From Methylobacterium sp. Leaf123 (lineage in GTDB: Bacteria > Pseudomonadota > Alphaproteobacteria > Rhizobiales > Beijerinckiaceae), in NCBI RefSeq assembly GCF_001423405.1, contig NZ_LMNS01000001.1, positions 273,545-337,544 of the forward strand: a stretch of DNA of 64,000 bases. Reading direction: 5' to 3'. Of this stretch, positions 33,801 through 40,437 are shown in pieces. Position 1 is the stretch's first letter; the number at the start of each line of letters is the position of its first letter. The position numbers were made by a program, and so were the translations under genes. The notes beneath the pieces are model-generated. The model had not been told where the DNA came from, did no database searches, and saw nothing but the letters and a program-made list of their open reading frames with translations.

Positions 33801-33991
33801 AGAAGCTCACCGCGCGGATGCTGCTGCAGGTGCACGACGAACTCGTGTTCGAGGTGCCCGACGACGAGGTGGAGGCGACGATTCCCGTGATCGCCGGGGT
33901 GATGGAAGAGGCGCCCGCGCCGGCCCTGACACTGAGAGTGCCGTTGGTGGTCGAGGCGCGGGCTGCGGGGAATTGGGAAGAGGCGCACTGA
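30848..33991 (+). CDS. polA: DNA polymerase I
   Basis: This protein of about 1047 residues has three domains: an N-terminal 5'-3' exonuclease (VILVDGSSFIFRAYF, EADDLIATYA, SDKDLMQLV), a DEDDy 3'-5' proofreading exonuclease (VIAVDTETDALD, GQNLKYDLSVL, YAAEDADVTLRLW, so catalytic acids and Tyr/Asp are present), and a family A polymerase with motif A ADYSQIELRLLAH, motif B RRAKTINFGIIYG and motif C QVHDELVFEV. It fills gaps and removes RNA primers. Length exceeds E. coli Pol I by about 120 residues because of a low-complexity Ala/Pro/Asp linker after the 5' exonuclease (about residues 335-405). The start MTEETQPQPAKP at 30848 is favoured; an in-frame ATG at 30833 is possible. Confidence 0.96.
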   Translation: MTEETQPQPAKPVCADDRVILVDGSSFIFRAYFQSINQDQKYNTRPSDGLPTGAVRLFCTKIAQFLQEGAAGVKPTHLGIVFDKSEGSFRKELFPDYKGHRPDAPDDLKRQMPLMRDAVRAFGLHAVELVRYEADDLIATYARQAEARGAEVIIVSSDKDLMQLVSDKIRFYDFESGAKGKPGYRPERNLDREAIIAKWEGLAPEQIGDALALIGDTSDNVPGVPGIGLKTAAALIKEYGSLEQLLERAAEIKQPKRREMLLANIDQAKLSRRLVALEESVPVPVPLDELGVPQPDPEKLVGFLKAMEFNTLTRRIAQMLHVDPEAVKPDPALLPGAQPHAYTNAAGGSDAVPFFGDTVPVDPETAAAPERTDGAAPPEAGEADPFADLDLPDQAPKKKRGSNEPTPATLVGARAAESVKPFDTAAYETIATVEQLEAWIAESYEAGVIAVDTETDALDAAKAGLVGVSLATAPGRAAYIPLAHVKPEVKGGDLFGESGAGADASDKQPGQIDFGTALKLLKPLLEDAGTLKVGQNLKYDLSVLHRYGIDVTPFDDTMLISYVLDAGKGGHGMDELARRHLGHQPITFADVAGTGRNKVTFDRVAIDRATAYAAEDADVTLRLWRMMKPRLVAEHRVTVYETLERPLVPVLARMERAGIAIDRNMLSRLSGDFSQILARLEEEIQEDAGERFQVSSPKQIGDVLFGKMGLPGAKKTPSGQWATPATLLEELAQAGHDLPKKILNWRQLSKLKSTYTDSLQQHADRGTNRVHTSFALAATTTGRLSSSDPNLQNIPIRTEEGRRIRRAFVAPEGKKLISADYSQIELRLLAHIADIPQLREAFEQGIDIHAATASAMFGVALDQMTGDLRRRAKTINFGIIYGISAFGLADRLGIGREEASAFIKQYFERFPGIRDYIDTTKRSCREKGYVTTLFGRVCHYPQIRSNNPSERASVERQAINAPIQGTAADIIRRAMTRMEDALEVKKLTARMLLQVHDELVFEVPDDEVEATIPVIAGVMEEAPAPALTLRVPLVVEARAAGNWEEAH

Positions 33992-34018
33992 GGGCCCGAT
34001 CCCGGAAGTCACAACGCT

Positions 34019-34147
34019 CCTCATTGAGGCACTGCGTCAGCAGCCTCGAAGCACGCCGCGAGGTTGCCCCCGGTGAATCGGTGCCATGGGATCGACCGTT
34101 CCGGCGTGCTTCGAGGCCGAGCGGGTGCTCGGCACCTCAGCATGAGG
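34019..34147. repeat. Inverted pair of intergenic repeat units, between polA and nfi
   Basis: A perfect 16-bp inverted repeat (34043-34058 and 34102-34117; arm GCCTCGAAGCACGCCG) is flanked on the outside by matching outer ends: CCTCATTGAGG on the left, and CCTCATGCTGAGG read on the opposite strand on the right. Each half is thus a unit of about 40 bp, arranged as an inverted pair around a 43-base spacer. This is the architecture of REP/BIME-type mobile repeats, and similar CCTGAGG...CCTCGAAG repeats are common in alphaproteobacterial intergenic DNA. It lies between convergent genes, where it might also end transcription. Confidence 0.65.
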
Positions 34148-34204
34148 CCCGTTGTGATTGCCAGAACAGGTCGCTCCCGATGACGACGAGGAGCAACGCG
34201 CCGA

Positions 34205-34867
34205 TCAGAAGTCGCCGGCCGCCTTGTGCGCGAGGCGGATCGGCTCCGGCAGGCGGTATTTCGGCGAGCAGGCCAGGACGAGTTCGACGGCGCTCGGGAT
34301 GTCGGCGCGATGGCCCGGCGAGATGAAGAGCGGAAGTGTGGCGGTGCGCGTGCGGACAACGGCGCCGATGGTCTCGCCCCGATCGATCAGGGGGACGTGC
34401 GCGCCCTTCTCTTCGGAGAGGGGCGCATTGGTGCCGACGAGCCGTGTCTTGCCGACGCCGATGGTCGGGCGCTCCAACCACAGGCCGAGATGGCTGGCGA
34501 TGCCGATGCGGCGCGGATGGGCGATGCCCATGCCGTCGAACAGGAACACGTCCGGCTCCGCGCGCAGGCGCCCGAAGGCTTCCTCCAGCACCGGTCCTTC
34601 GCGAAAGCTCAGCAGGCCGGGGATGTAGGGGAACGGCGTCGGCCGCTCGGCGAAGGCGCTCTCGACGAGGAGAAAGCCCGGAAAGGTCACGACGACGATG
34701 GCGGCGCGGGAGCGCTCGTTCTTCACGCTGACATCGACGCCGGCCACCAGCCGCACCGCGCCGAGATCGATGGCTTGGTCGGCCACGATCTCGCTGCGGA
34801 GCCGGCGCTGGAGCGCGACGGCCTCGGCCGGCGTCAGGTCCCAGGCATGGCGCGGGTGAAGCTCCAT
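34205..34867 (-). CDS. nfi: Endonuclease V (deoxyinosine 3'-endonuclease)
   Basis: This 220-residue enzyme nicks DNA one base 3' of deoxyinosine, starting repair of deaminated adenine. The metal-binding acids fit those of known enzymes: D45 (VAGVDVSV), E90 (LLSFREGP) and D111 (LFDGMGIAHPRR), with the wedge residue Tyr81 in PFPYIPG. The ATG at 34867 starts MELHPRHAWDLTP; the longer reading enters the ychF gene. It is 13 bases after ychF on the same strand and probably co-transcribed with rplY-pth-ychF. Length and motifs are normal. Confidence 0.92.
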   Translation of the reverse strand: MELHPRHAWDLTPAEAVALQRRLRSEIVADQAIDLGAVRLVAGVDVSVKNERSRAAIVVVTFPGFLLVESAFAERPTPFPYIPGLLSFREGPVLEEAFGRLRAEPDVFLFDGMGIAHPRRIGIASHLGLWLERPTIGVGKTRLVGTNAPLSEEKGAHVPLIDRGETIGAVVRTRTATLPLFISPGHRADIPSAVELVLACSPKYRLPEPIRLAHKAAGDF

Positions 34868-34880
34868 GCCGGGCCTCCCG

Positions 34881-35978
34881 TCAGTTGGCGAAGCGGAAAT
34901 GCAGCACGTCGCCGTCCTGCACCACGTATTCCTTGCCCTCCAGCCGCAGCTTGCCGGCATCGCGCGCACCGGACTCGCCGTTCAGCGCGGTGTAATCCTT
35001 GAAGGCGATGGTCTCGGCGCGGATGAAGCCCTTCTCGAAGTCGGTGTGGATCACGCCCGCCGCCGCCGGGGCGCGGGTGCCCTTCGTGATCGTCCAGGCA
35101 CGGGCCTCCTTCGGGCCGACCGTAAAGTAGGTGACGAGGCCGAGCAGATCGTAACCGGCGCGGATCACCCGGTTCAGGCCGGGCTCAGCCAGCCCGACGG
35201 CTTCCAGGAACTCGGCCTGATCCGCTTCGGGCATCACTGCGATCTCGCTCTCGATCTTGGCCGAGACGACGACGGCGACCGCGCCCTCCGCCTTGGCCCG
35301 GTCGAACACGGCTTGAGACTTGTCGTTGCCCTTGTCGGCGTCGCCCTCGTCCACATTGCAGACGTAGAGCACGGGCTTGGCCGTCATCAGGCCGAGCTGC
35401 TGGAACAGCCGCTCTTCCTCGGCTTTTCGTTCCACGAGCCGGGCCGGTTTGCCCTCGCGCAGGAGCGGCAGGGCGCGGTTGACGAGGTCGAGGAACTCCT
35501 TCGCCTCCTTGTCGGCGCCCTTGGCGCGCTTCTCCAGGGCGACGACGCGCTTTTCGAGGCTGTCGAGATCGGCCAGCATCAGCTCGGTCTCGATGGTCTC
35601 GATATCGGCGATCGGATCGACCTTGCCCTCGACATGGGTGACGTCACCGTCCTCGAAGCAGCGCACCACATGGGCGATGGCATCGACCTCGCGGATGTTG
35701 GCGAGGAACTGGTTGCCCAGACCCTCGCCCTTTGACGCACCGCGCACGAGGCCGGCGATGTCAACGAAGGTCAGCCGCGTCGGGATGATCTCCTTCGAGG
35801 AGGCGATCCGGGCCAGATCATCAAGGCGCGGATCGGGCACCGCGACCTCGCCGACATTCGGCTCGATGGTGCAGAACGGATAGTTCGCGGCCTGGGCCGC
35901 AGCGGTCTGCGTCAGCGCGTTGAAGAGGGTCGACTTGCCGACGTTCGGCAGGCCGACGATGCCGCATTTGAAGCCCAT
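34881..35978 (-). CDS. ychF: Redox-regulated ATPase/GTPase YchF (OLA1-like)
   Basis: This 365-residue protein of the Obg-related YchF subfamily has P-loop GLPNVGKS at residues 9-16, G3 [10 protein letters not shown], a coiled-coil insertion between about residues 130 and 200 and a C-terminal TGS domain ending in [11 protein letters not shown]. Family members prefer ATP over GTP, bind ribosomes and act in translation and stress control. The altered G4 motif (NVDE in CNVDEGDAD) fits that preference. Start [10 protein letters not shown] is the universal family start. It follows pth after about 80 bases. Confidence 0.96.
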   Translation of the reverse strand: MGFKCGIVGLPNVGKSTLFNALTQTAAAQAANYPFCTIEPNVGEVAVPDPRLDDLARIASSKEIIPTRLTFVDIAGLVRGASKGEGLGNQFLANIREVDAIAHVVRCFEDGDVTHVEGKVDPIADIETIETELMLADLDSLEKRVVALEKRAKGADKEAKEFLDLVNRALPLLREGKPARLVERKAEEERLFQQLGLMTAKPVLYVCNVDEGDADKGNDKSQAVFDRAKAEGAVAVVVSAKIESEIAVMPEADQAEFLEAVGLAEPGLNRVIRAGYDLLGLVTYFTVGPKEARAWTITKGTRAPAAAGVIHTDFEKGFIRAETIAFKDYTALNGESGARDAGKLRLEGKEYVVQDGDVLHFRFAN

Positions 35979-36057
35979 GGCTGGTCCTAGAAATCCGTTG
36001 TGATCGGTCGGGAGCCGCGCCCGGAAGCCCGCTGCATCGGGGTCCGGCGGGCTCGTG

Positions 36058-36690
36058 TCAATTCGCGTCGCGCGCTTTCGCCTTGCCGGCTTCGGCGGGC
36101 GTCTTCACCGTTTCCCAGCCGCGGCCGGCCATGGCGAGATGCACCTTGTTCTGGAAGCTCGCATCCTCGCCCGCCGCGAGCAGCGGCGCGTGGTCGGCGA
36201 TGGCGCGGCAGAGATCTTCGACCCAGGCCTCCTCCGACTTGGCGAAGTCGTTGAGGACGTAGGCGTGTACCAGCGCCTTGTCGCCGGGATGCCCGATGCC
36301 GAGCCGGACGCGGCGGTAATCGTTGCCGCAGAGCGCCGTGATCGAGCGCAGGCCGTTATGCCCGGCATTGCCGCCGCCGAGCTTCACCCGCAGCTTGGCC
36401 GGCGCAAGGTCGAGTTCGTCATGCAGCACGATCACGTCGGCGAGCGGGATCTTGAAGAAGCGCTGCGCCTCGCCGACCGAGCGGCCGGATTCATTCATGA
36501 AGGTCTGGGGCTTGAGCAGGATGGCGCGCTCGGAGCCGAGCATCACCTCCGCCGCCTCGCCCTGAAAGCGACGACGGAAGGGGGCCGCCCGGTGGACGCG
36601 GGCGATCTCGTCCACGGCCATGAAGCCGATGTTGTGGCGGTTGCGCGCATAGCGCGCGCCGGGATTTCCCAATCCGACGATGAGCCGCAT
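36058..36690 (-). CDS. pth: Peptidyl-tRNA hydrolase
   Basis: This 210-residue esterase frees tRNA from peptidyl-tRNA dropped during translation. Active-site residues match the family: N9 (GLGNPG), H19 (RHNIGF), N66 (FMNESG) and D91 (LHDELDL). The ATG at 36690 starts [11 protein letters not shown], the standard N-terminus. The C-terminus has a short Lys/Ala-rich tail ([14 protein letters not shown]) beyond the usual end. It lies between rplY and ychF, a common proteobacterial order; a GC-rich hairpin separates it from rplY and may reduce read-through. Confidence 0.96.
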   Translation of the reverse strand: MRLIVGLGNPGARYARNRHNIGFMAVDEIARVHRAAPFRRRFQGEAAEVMLGSERAILLKPQTFMNESGRSVGEAQRFFKIPLADVIVLHDELDLAPAKLRVKLGGGNAGHNGLRSITALCGNDYRRVRLGIGHPGDKALVHAYVLNDFAKSEEAWVEDLCRAIADHAPLLAAGEDASFQNKVHLAMAGRGWETVKTPAEAGKAKARDAN

Positions 36691-36723
36691 GTGCGCTCCC
36701 GATCCATGCCCCGACAAATGCAA

Positions 36724-36749
36724 ATGCCCCGGCCGAGCGGCCGGGGCAT
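36724..36749 (-). terminator. Hairpin between rplY and pth
   Basis: ATGCCCCGGCCG and CGGCCGGGGCAT make a 12-bp stem with a 2-base centre, symmetrical on both strands. On the minus strand it is followed by TTGCATTTG, a weak T-rich tail, so it may be a partial terminator between rplY and pth. Confidence 0.5.
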
Positions 36750-36791
36750 CGCGTGTTTCGCAGGGCGGGCGCGCGCGGCGCCCGCTGCGGC

Positions 36792-37478
36792 TTACGCGTT
36801 GCTGTCGTTCTTCTGGTTGGTGGCCTCGGCCTCGGCGTCCGCCTTCTCATCGGCGGATTCAGCGGACTGGGCCTCGGCGATCGCGGCTTCCTCGGCCTCG
36901 ACCTCGGCGCCGAGCACCGTCGGCGGCAGGAGGTTGGCGACCGTGTCGGTCGGCTCACCGGTATAGCTGCCGGCCGGCAGGCGCAGGTCGGAGGCGTGGA
37001 TCACGTCGCCGATCTCGCGGCCGGTGAGGTCGACCTCGATCGCGTCGGGGATCTGGTCGGGCGCGACCTCAAGGGATACCGTGTGCAGCGCGATGTTGAG
37101 CGTGCCGCCCTTCTGCTTGATGCCCGGTGCCTGATCCTCGTTCACGAAGTGGACGGGGACATCGACCGTGACGGTCTGGCCGGCGACGACGCGCAGGAAG
37201 TCGACATGCAGCGGAACGCCGCTGACCGGGTCGAGCTGGTAGTCGCGCGGGATCGCGCGGGTCTTCTTGCCGCCGGCATCGATCTCGAACACGGTGGTCT
37301 TGAAGCCGCCGGCGTAGATCAGGGTGCGGGCGCGGATGAGGTCGATGGCGATGGCCTGCGGGGCCTGGTTGCCGCCGTAGATGACGGCGGGAATCTGGCC
37401 CTGGCGACGAACGGCCCGGGCGGCCCCCTTGCCGACCCGGTCGCGTGCCACGGCCTCAAGCGTCTTGGTGGCGCTCAT
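36792..37478 (-). CDS. rplY: 50S ribosomal protein L25 (general stress protein CTC form)
   Basis: This 228-residue protein has the L25 5S-rRNA-binding domain (residues 1-95) and the TL5/CTC C-terminal domain (100-190; [15 protein letters not shown]). A long acidic Ala/Glu tail follows (from about residue 190). It binds 5S rRNA in the large subunit. The ATG at 37478 follows AAAGGAT and starts [18 protein letters not shown]; the extra residues of the longer frame come from the leader. A terminator-like hairpin in its 5' leader suggests attenuation. It heads the rplY-pth-ychF-nfi group. Confidence 0.95.
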   Translation of the reverse strand: MSATKTLEAVARDRVGKGAARAVRRQGQIPAVIYGGNQAPQAIAIDLIRARTLIYAGGFKTTVFEIDAGGKKTRAIPRDYQLDPVSGVPLHVDFLRVVAGQTVTVDVPVHFVNEDQAPGIKQKGGTLNIALHTVSLEVAPDQIPDAIEVDLTGREIGDVIHASDLRLPAGSYTGEPTDTVANLLPPTVLGAEVEAEEAAIAEAQSAESADEKADAEAEATNQKNDSNA

Positions 37479-37518
37479 GGCGTGATCCTTTTGAAAAATA
37501 TGGAGCCGGACCAACGAC

Positions 37519-37542
37519 AAAGGCCGCCCGAAGCGGACGGCC
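37519..37542 (-). promoter_or_regulatory. Terminator-like hairpin in the rplY leader
   Basis: On the minus strand GGCCGTCCG and CGGGCGGCC pair (one G-U) around a CTT loop, followed by TTTGTCG, 44 bases before the rplY start. No gene lies upstream on this strand to be terminated, so it may act as an attenuator or a binding site for L25 itself. Confidence 0.4.
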
Positions 37543-37655
37543 CGACCGTTCCCCAGCGCGCCCGTGCCTCCAAGGGTGTCTCAAGGGCGCGGGCGGGACC
37601 TACACGCAAAGCGCCTCCGTGGCAACGGCGGGAGGCTGGCTTGAAGGAGCGGCGG

Positions 37656-38138
37656 CTACCGGTTCTGGGTTGCCATGGTGCGGCGCTGCTCGGCCTGTTT
37701 GCTGGTGTCGTCGAAGTACTTGGCGGCGTCGCCGAGTTGCACCGAGGGCTGGCAGTTCGGGGTGCAGGAATAGGATTCCCGATCCAGGCCCCGCTGCACG
37801 GTGATGATCGACGCCTGCGGCGCCTGCACGCTGATGGTCGATTCGGCGAGCATCGCCCCCTTACCGTCGAGGGCGATCAGGTTGGTGCTGCCGAAGCTCT
37901 TGCCCGTCAGCACCACGACGCCGTTCTTCTGGAGAGTGATGTCGGCGATCATCGGATTGCCCACCACGACGGTCTGCGTCTTCTCCGGCAGGCGGATCAC
38001 CTTCGCGTTGTCGACCTGCACCGAGACGGTGTCCTGCGGCACCGGCTCGTTTGCGCGGGCGGGCGCTGCGAGCGCGAGCAGCACCAGGGCGGCTGGGCCG
38101 GCGCGGAGCGGGAGGCGGTGAGGGCGCAGGCGGGGCAT
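37656..38138 (-). CDS. Periplasmic pilus-assembly N-terminal-domain protein
   Basis: This 160-residue protein has a signal peptide (ALVLLALAAPARA, cleavage near residue 29) followed by a CpaC/RcpA N-terminal domain (pilus assembly N domain). The segment VIRLPEKTQTVVVGNPMIADI aligns by eye with IDLPRDAKEVFVANPAVANAV in CpaC in this window. It contains a CTPNC pair that could form a disulfide. It lacks the secretin barrel, so it probably binds the secretin or peptidoglycan as an accessory. The ATG at 38138 gives MPRLRPH; longer readings are Arg-rich leader. It is divergent from pilA, with 363 bases between starts, and probably belongs functionally to the Flp pilus locus. Confidence 0.8.
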   Translation of the reverse strand: MPRLRPHRLPLRAGPAALVLLALAAPARANEPVPQDTVSVQVDNAKVIRLPEKTQTVVVGNPMIADITLQKNGVVVLTGKSFGSTNLIALDGKGAMLAESTISVQAPQASIITVQRGLDRESYSCTPNCQPSVQLGDAAKYFDDTSKQAEQRRTMATQNR

Positions 38139-38501
38139 TAAGGGTCGGTCCGATCGCGCGTAGGGCAGCGCTCTCCGCCGAGGGCTGTGCCGAGGCCGTG
38201 GCACGAATCCGGAGCGGAGGCGTCTCTCGTCGCGTGAACGGAACAGGAAACTGATGAAGGAAGCGCTAACCTTGTTCGGAAACCCAGCGCTCACGAGGCT
38301 CGACCGGCGTCGCCGAACCATTCGATCGATCGTCGAAACGCATCATTAACTGCCGCCGGCAAACACCCGGCTACTGGCTTGGTTAGGAGGTCGATTTAAC
38401 CCAAATGCAACGCGTCGGGATTACCACTCGACCTGTCGCCGATCGGGGCCTCTGCAGACTTCCGACGGACGCCCATCCGATCTAATCAAATGGAGATCAT
38501 C
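38139..38501. other. Intergenic region upstream of pilA
   Basis: These 363 bases should carry the promoters for pilA and the divergent gene. The last 150 bases are less GC-rich than the surroundings and contain TTAAC half-sites (38346 and 38396). Neither a paired CtrA box (TTAA-N7-TTAA) nor a sigma-54 site was found. Confidence 0.4.
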
Positions 38502-38696
38502 GTGAAGAACATCGCCAAGCGCTTCATCTCTGACGAGTCCGGCGCGACTGCTATCGAATACGGCATGGTCGCTGCCATGATCGGCATCGCGATCGTCGGC
38601 ATTTTCGCGAGCTTCAAGACGAACCTGACGACCGCCTTCACGACGCTCGGCACTGGCCTCAATACGCAGACCACGAAGCTCGGCACCGCCAACTGA
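38502..38696 (+). CDS. pilA: Flp-family type IVb pilin
   Basis: This 64-residue prepilin is the major subunit of the Flp/Tad pilus. A short basic leader ends at G14; after cleavage the mature chain begins ATAIEYGMVAA, with the conserved Glu5-Tyr6 pair of Flp pilins and a hydrophobic helix. The GTG at 38502 is preferred over the ATG at 38490 because GGAG lies 7 bases before it and nothing similar precedes the ATG. The pilin is cleaved by the prepilin peptidase encoded downstream. A hairpin after the stop probably limits read-through into cpaA. Confidence 0.93.
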   Translation: MKNIAKRFISDESGATAIEYGMVAAMIGIAIVGIFASFKTNLTTAFTTLGTGLNTQTTKLGTAN

Positions 38697-38725
38697 TCGT
38701 TCGGTCAGGCGACAACGGCTTTCAG

Positions 38726-38754
38726 GGCGTGACGGATCTCCTTCGTCACGCCCC
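38726..38754 (+). terminator. Hairpin after pilA
   Basis: GGGCGTGACG and CGTCACGCCC form a perfect 10-bp stem with a 9-base loop, 30 bases after the pilA stop. There is no T-run. It may stabilise the pilin mRNA, which needs higher levels than the assembly genes. Confidence 0.55.
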
Positions 38755-38928
38755 GCAAGCGCCTGGAGCCGTATCCGACCTGATTGCCTCAGGCCGGAGT
38801 CGCTCGGTCGTCGTTTCATCGCACGTTCTCTCGCCGAACCGGCGCCCACTCGTCGGAAAGCGGTCCCGGTTGGCTGGACGCGCTGATGTGGATCTAGACC
38901 GGCGGACAGGTGGAGGAGGAACAGTTCC

Positions 38929-39447
38929 GTGTTGAGCATGGCCGCCTATCTCCTTCTGTGCATCGTCTTTCCATTTCTCATGGCCTACGCCGCCGCCAGC
39001 GATCTGCTGACGATGCGGATTTCCAATCGCGTGACCGGTCTCGTCTTCGCAGCGTTCGTGCTCTACGCAGCGGTGTCCGGCATGGCGTGGACCGATCTGT
39101 CCCGGCACCTCGCGGCCGGTGCCCTAACGCTCGTCATCACCTTCGCCCTGTTCGCCCGGGGTTGGATCGGCGGCGGCGATGCCAAGCTCGCTGCGAGCAC
39201 CGCGCTCTGGATCGGCCTTGCGAATCTTCCGGAATATCTGATCCTGGCCTCGATCCTGGGTGCGCCCCTGACATTGTCGATCGTGTCGGCCCGCAAGTAT
39301 CCGCTGCCGAAGCTCGCGCTCAAATTTCCCTTTGCCGTTCATCTGCACGACACGAAGACCGGGGTTCCCTACGGCATCGCATTGGCCGCTGCCGCGCTCT
39401 TGGTGCTGCCGAATTCCGTCGGATTGGATCAGCTCGCCCTGCCGTGA
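38929..39447 (+). CDS. cpaA: Prepilin peptidase CpaA (A24)
   Basis: This 172-residue inner-membrane aspartic peptidase cleaves and may methylate the Flp prepilin. The two catalytic aspartates are D25 (AASDLLTMRISN) and D84 (IGGGDAKL, the GxGD motif). It lacks the N-terminal methylase domain of full-length PilD, as usual in Tad systems. The GTG at 38929 lies 8 bases after a strong GGAGGAGGA ribosome site; an ATG three codons later is possible. It precedes cpaB by 193 bases. Confidence 0.92.
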   Translation: MLSMAAYLLLCIVFPFLMAYAAASDLLTMRISNRVTGLVFAAFVLYAAVSGMAWTDLSRHLAAGALTLVITFALFARGWIGGGDAKLAASTALWIGLANLPEYLILASILGAPLTLSIVSARKYPLPKLALKFPFAVHLHDTKTGVPYGIALAAAALLVLPNSVGLDQLALP

Positions 39448-39640
39448 TCGAGGACGCCAGATTCGACCGAGCCAGCCGCCAGCAAGGCGGCGATCGCCTT
39501 TGACCAGTCCCGGAGCAATCGCCGGTTGGGACACTCCGGCGAGCGCCGTCGTGACGATCGGTTAACCCTAACTTGACGAATCCGAGGCAAGTCTCGGCAC
39601 CAGACGGCGACGGAGCCGTCGTCACGGTTCCGCGCCTGCC

Positions 39641-40426
39641 ATGAAACCAGCCCGTCTTGCCGTCTTGGGGATCGCACTCGCTGCCGGCTGCGGCGCCGCC
39701 CTGTTGATGCAGGGGGAGGAAAAGGCGCCCGAGCCCGCGCCCGTCGCCAAGGTCGAGCCCGTCACGCCGGTTCCGATGAGTGAAATCCTCGTCGCCGCCG
39801 CAGAGCTTCCCATGGGGCAGACCCTCAAGCCCGAGGATCTGCGCTGGATGCCCTGGCCGGAACAGGCGGTCTCCCCCGGCTTGATCGAGCGCCGTGCGAC
39901 GCCGACGGGGTTGGAGGATTCGGTCGGCGCGATCATTCGCACCGGCTTCTCAGCCAACGAGCCGATCCGGCCCGCGCGCTTGGTCAAGGCCAATAGCGGC
40001 TTCATGTCGGCGATTCTGCCGCCCGGCATGCGGGCCGTGGCGATCACCACCGATACGCGCGGATCGAGTTCGGCGGGCGGCTTCGTCCTGCCGAACGATC
40101 ATGTCGACGTCATCAAGACCAGCAACGAGGGCACCGAGCAGTTCGCCGAGACGCTGCTGACCGACGTGCGCGTGCTGGCCGTCGGCCAGATCGTGCAGGA
40201 GAAGAACGGCGCCAACGTCGTGACGGCGGAGACGGCCACCCTGGCCCTCACGCCGAGCCAGGCCGAGACCGTCACGCTGGCGCAGAAGGTCGGGCAGCTC
40301 TCCCTCGTGCTGCGCAGCATCCAGGATTCCGCCCGGACCGCCGCCCTCTCCGAGGAGGCCGAGATGCCGCCCGAAGGCCCCATGACCGTGGTGCGATTCG
40401 GCGTCGCCAAGCAGCAGCGCCGGTGA
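39641..40426 (+). CDS. cpaB: Flp pilus assembly protein CpaB (RcpC)
   Basis: This 261-residue protein begins with a membrane anchor or signal (LAVLGIALAAGCGAALLM) and has the SAF domain of CpaB/FlgA (EILVAAAELPMGQTLKPEDL, in its first residues) and the RcpC domain (LPNDHVDVI). It acts in the periplasm with the secretin. The ATG at 39641 is directly followed by basic residues. The stop at 40424-40426 is 11 bases before cpaC, within one operon (cpaB-C-D-E-F-tadB-tadC). Confidence 0.9.
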   Translation: MKPARLAVLGIALAAGCGAALLMQGEEKAPEPAPVAKVEPVTPVPMSEILVAAAELPMGQTLKPEDLRWMPWPEQAVSPGLIERRATPTGLEDSVGAIIRTGFSANEPIRPARLVKANSGFMSAILPPGMRAVAITTDTRGSSSAGGFVLPNDHVDVIKTSNEGTEQFAETLLTDVRVLAVGQIVQEKNGANVVTAETATLALTPSQAETVTLAQKVGQLSLVLRSIQDSARTAALSEEAEMPPEGPMTVVRFGVAKQQRR

Positions 40427-40437
40427 GGACAGGACCG

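Noticed and set aside
34140-34204. Hydrophobic stretch LLIGALLLVVIGSDLFWQSQ after nfi on the minus strand
   Set aside because: It looks like a membrane helix, but no ATG or GTG start exists near it and it overlaps nfi out of frame and runs into the repeat element.
38139-38501. CtrA or sigma-54 promoter for pilA
   Set aside because: Only single TTAA half-sites were found, without TTAA at the right spacing, and no GG-N10-GC pair of sigma-54 type.
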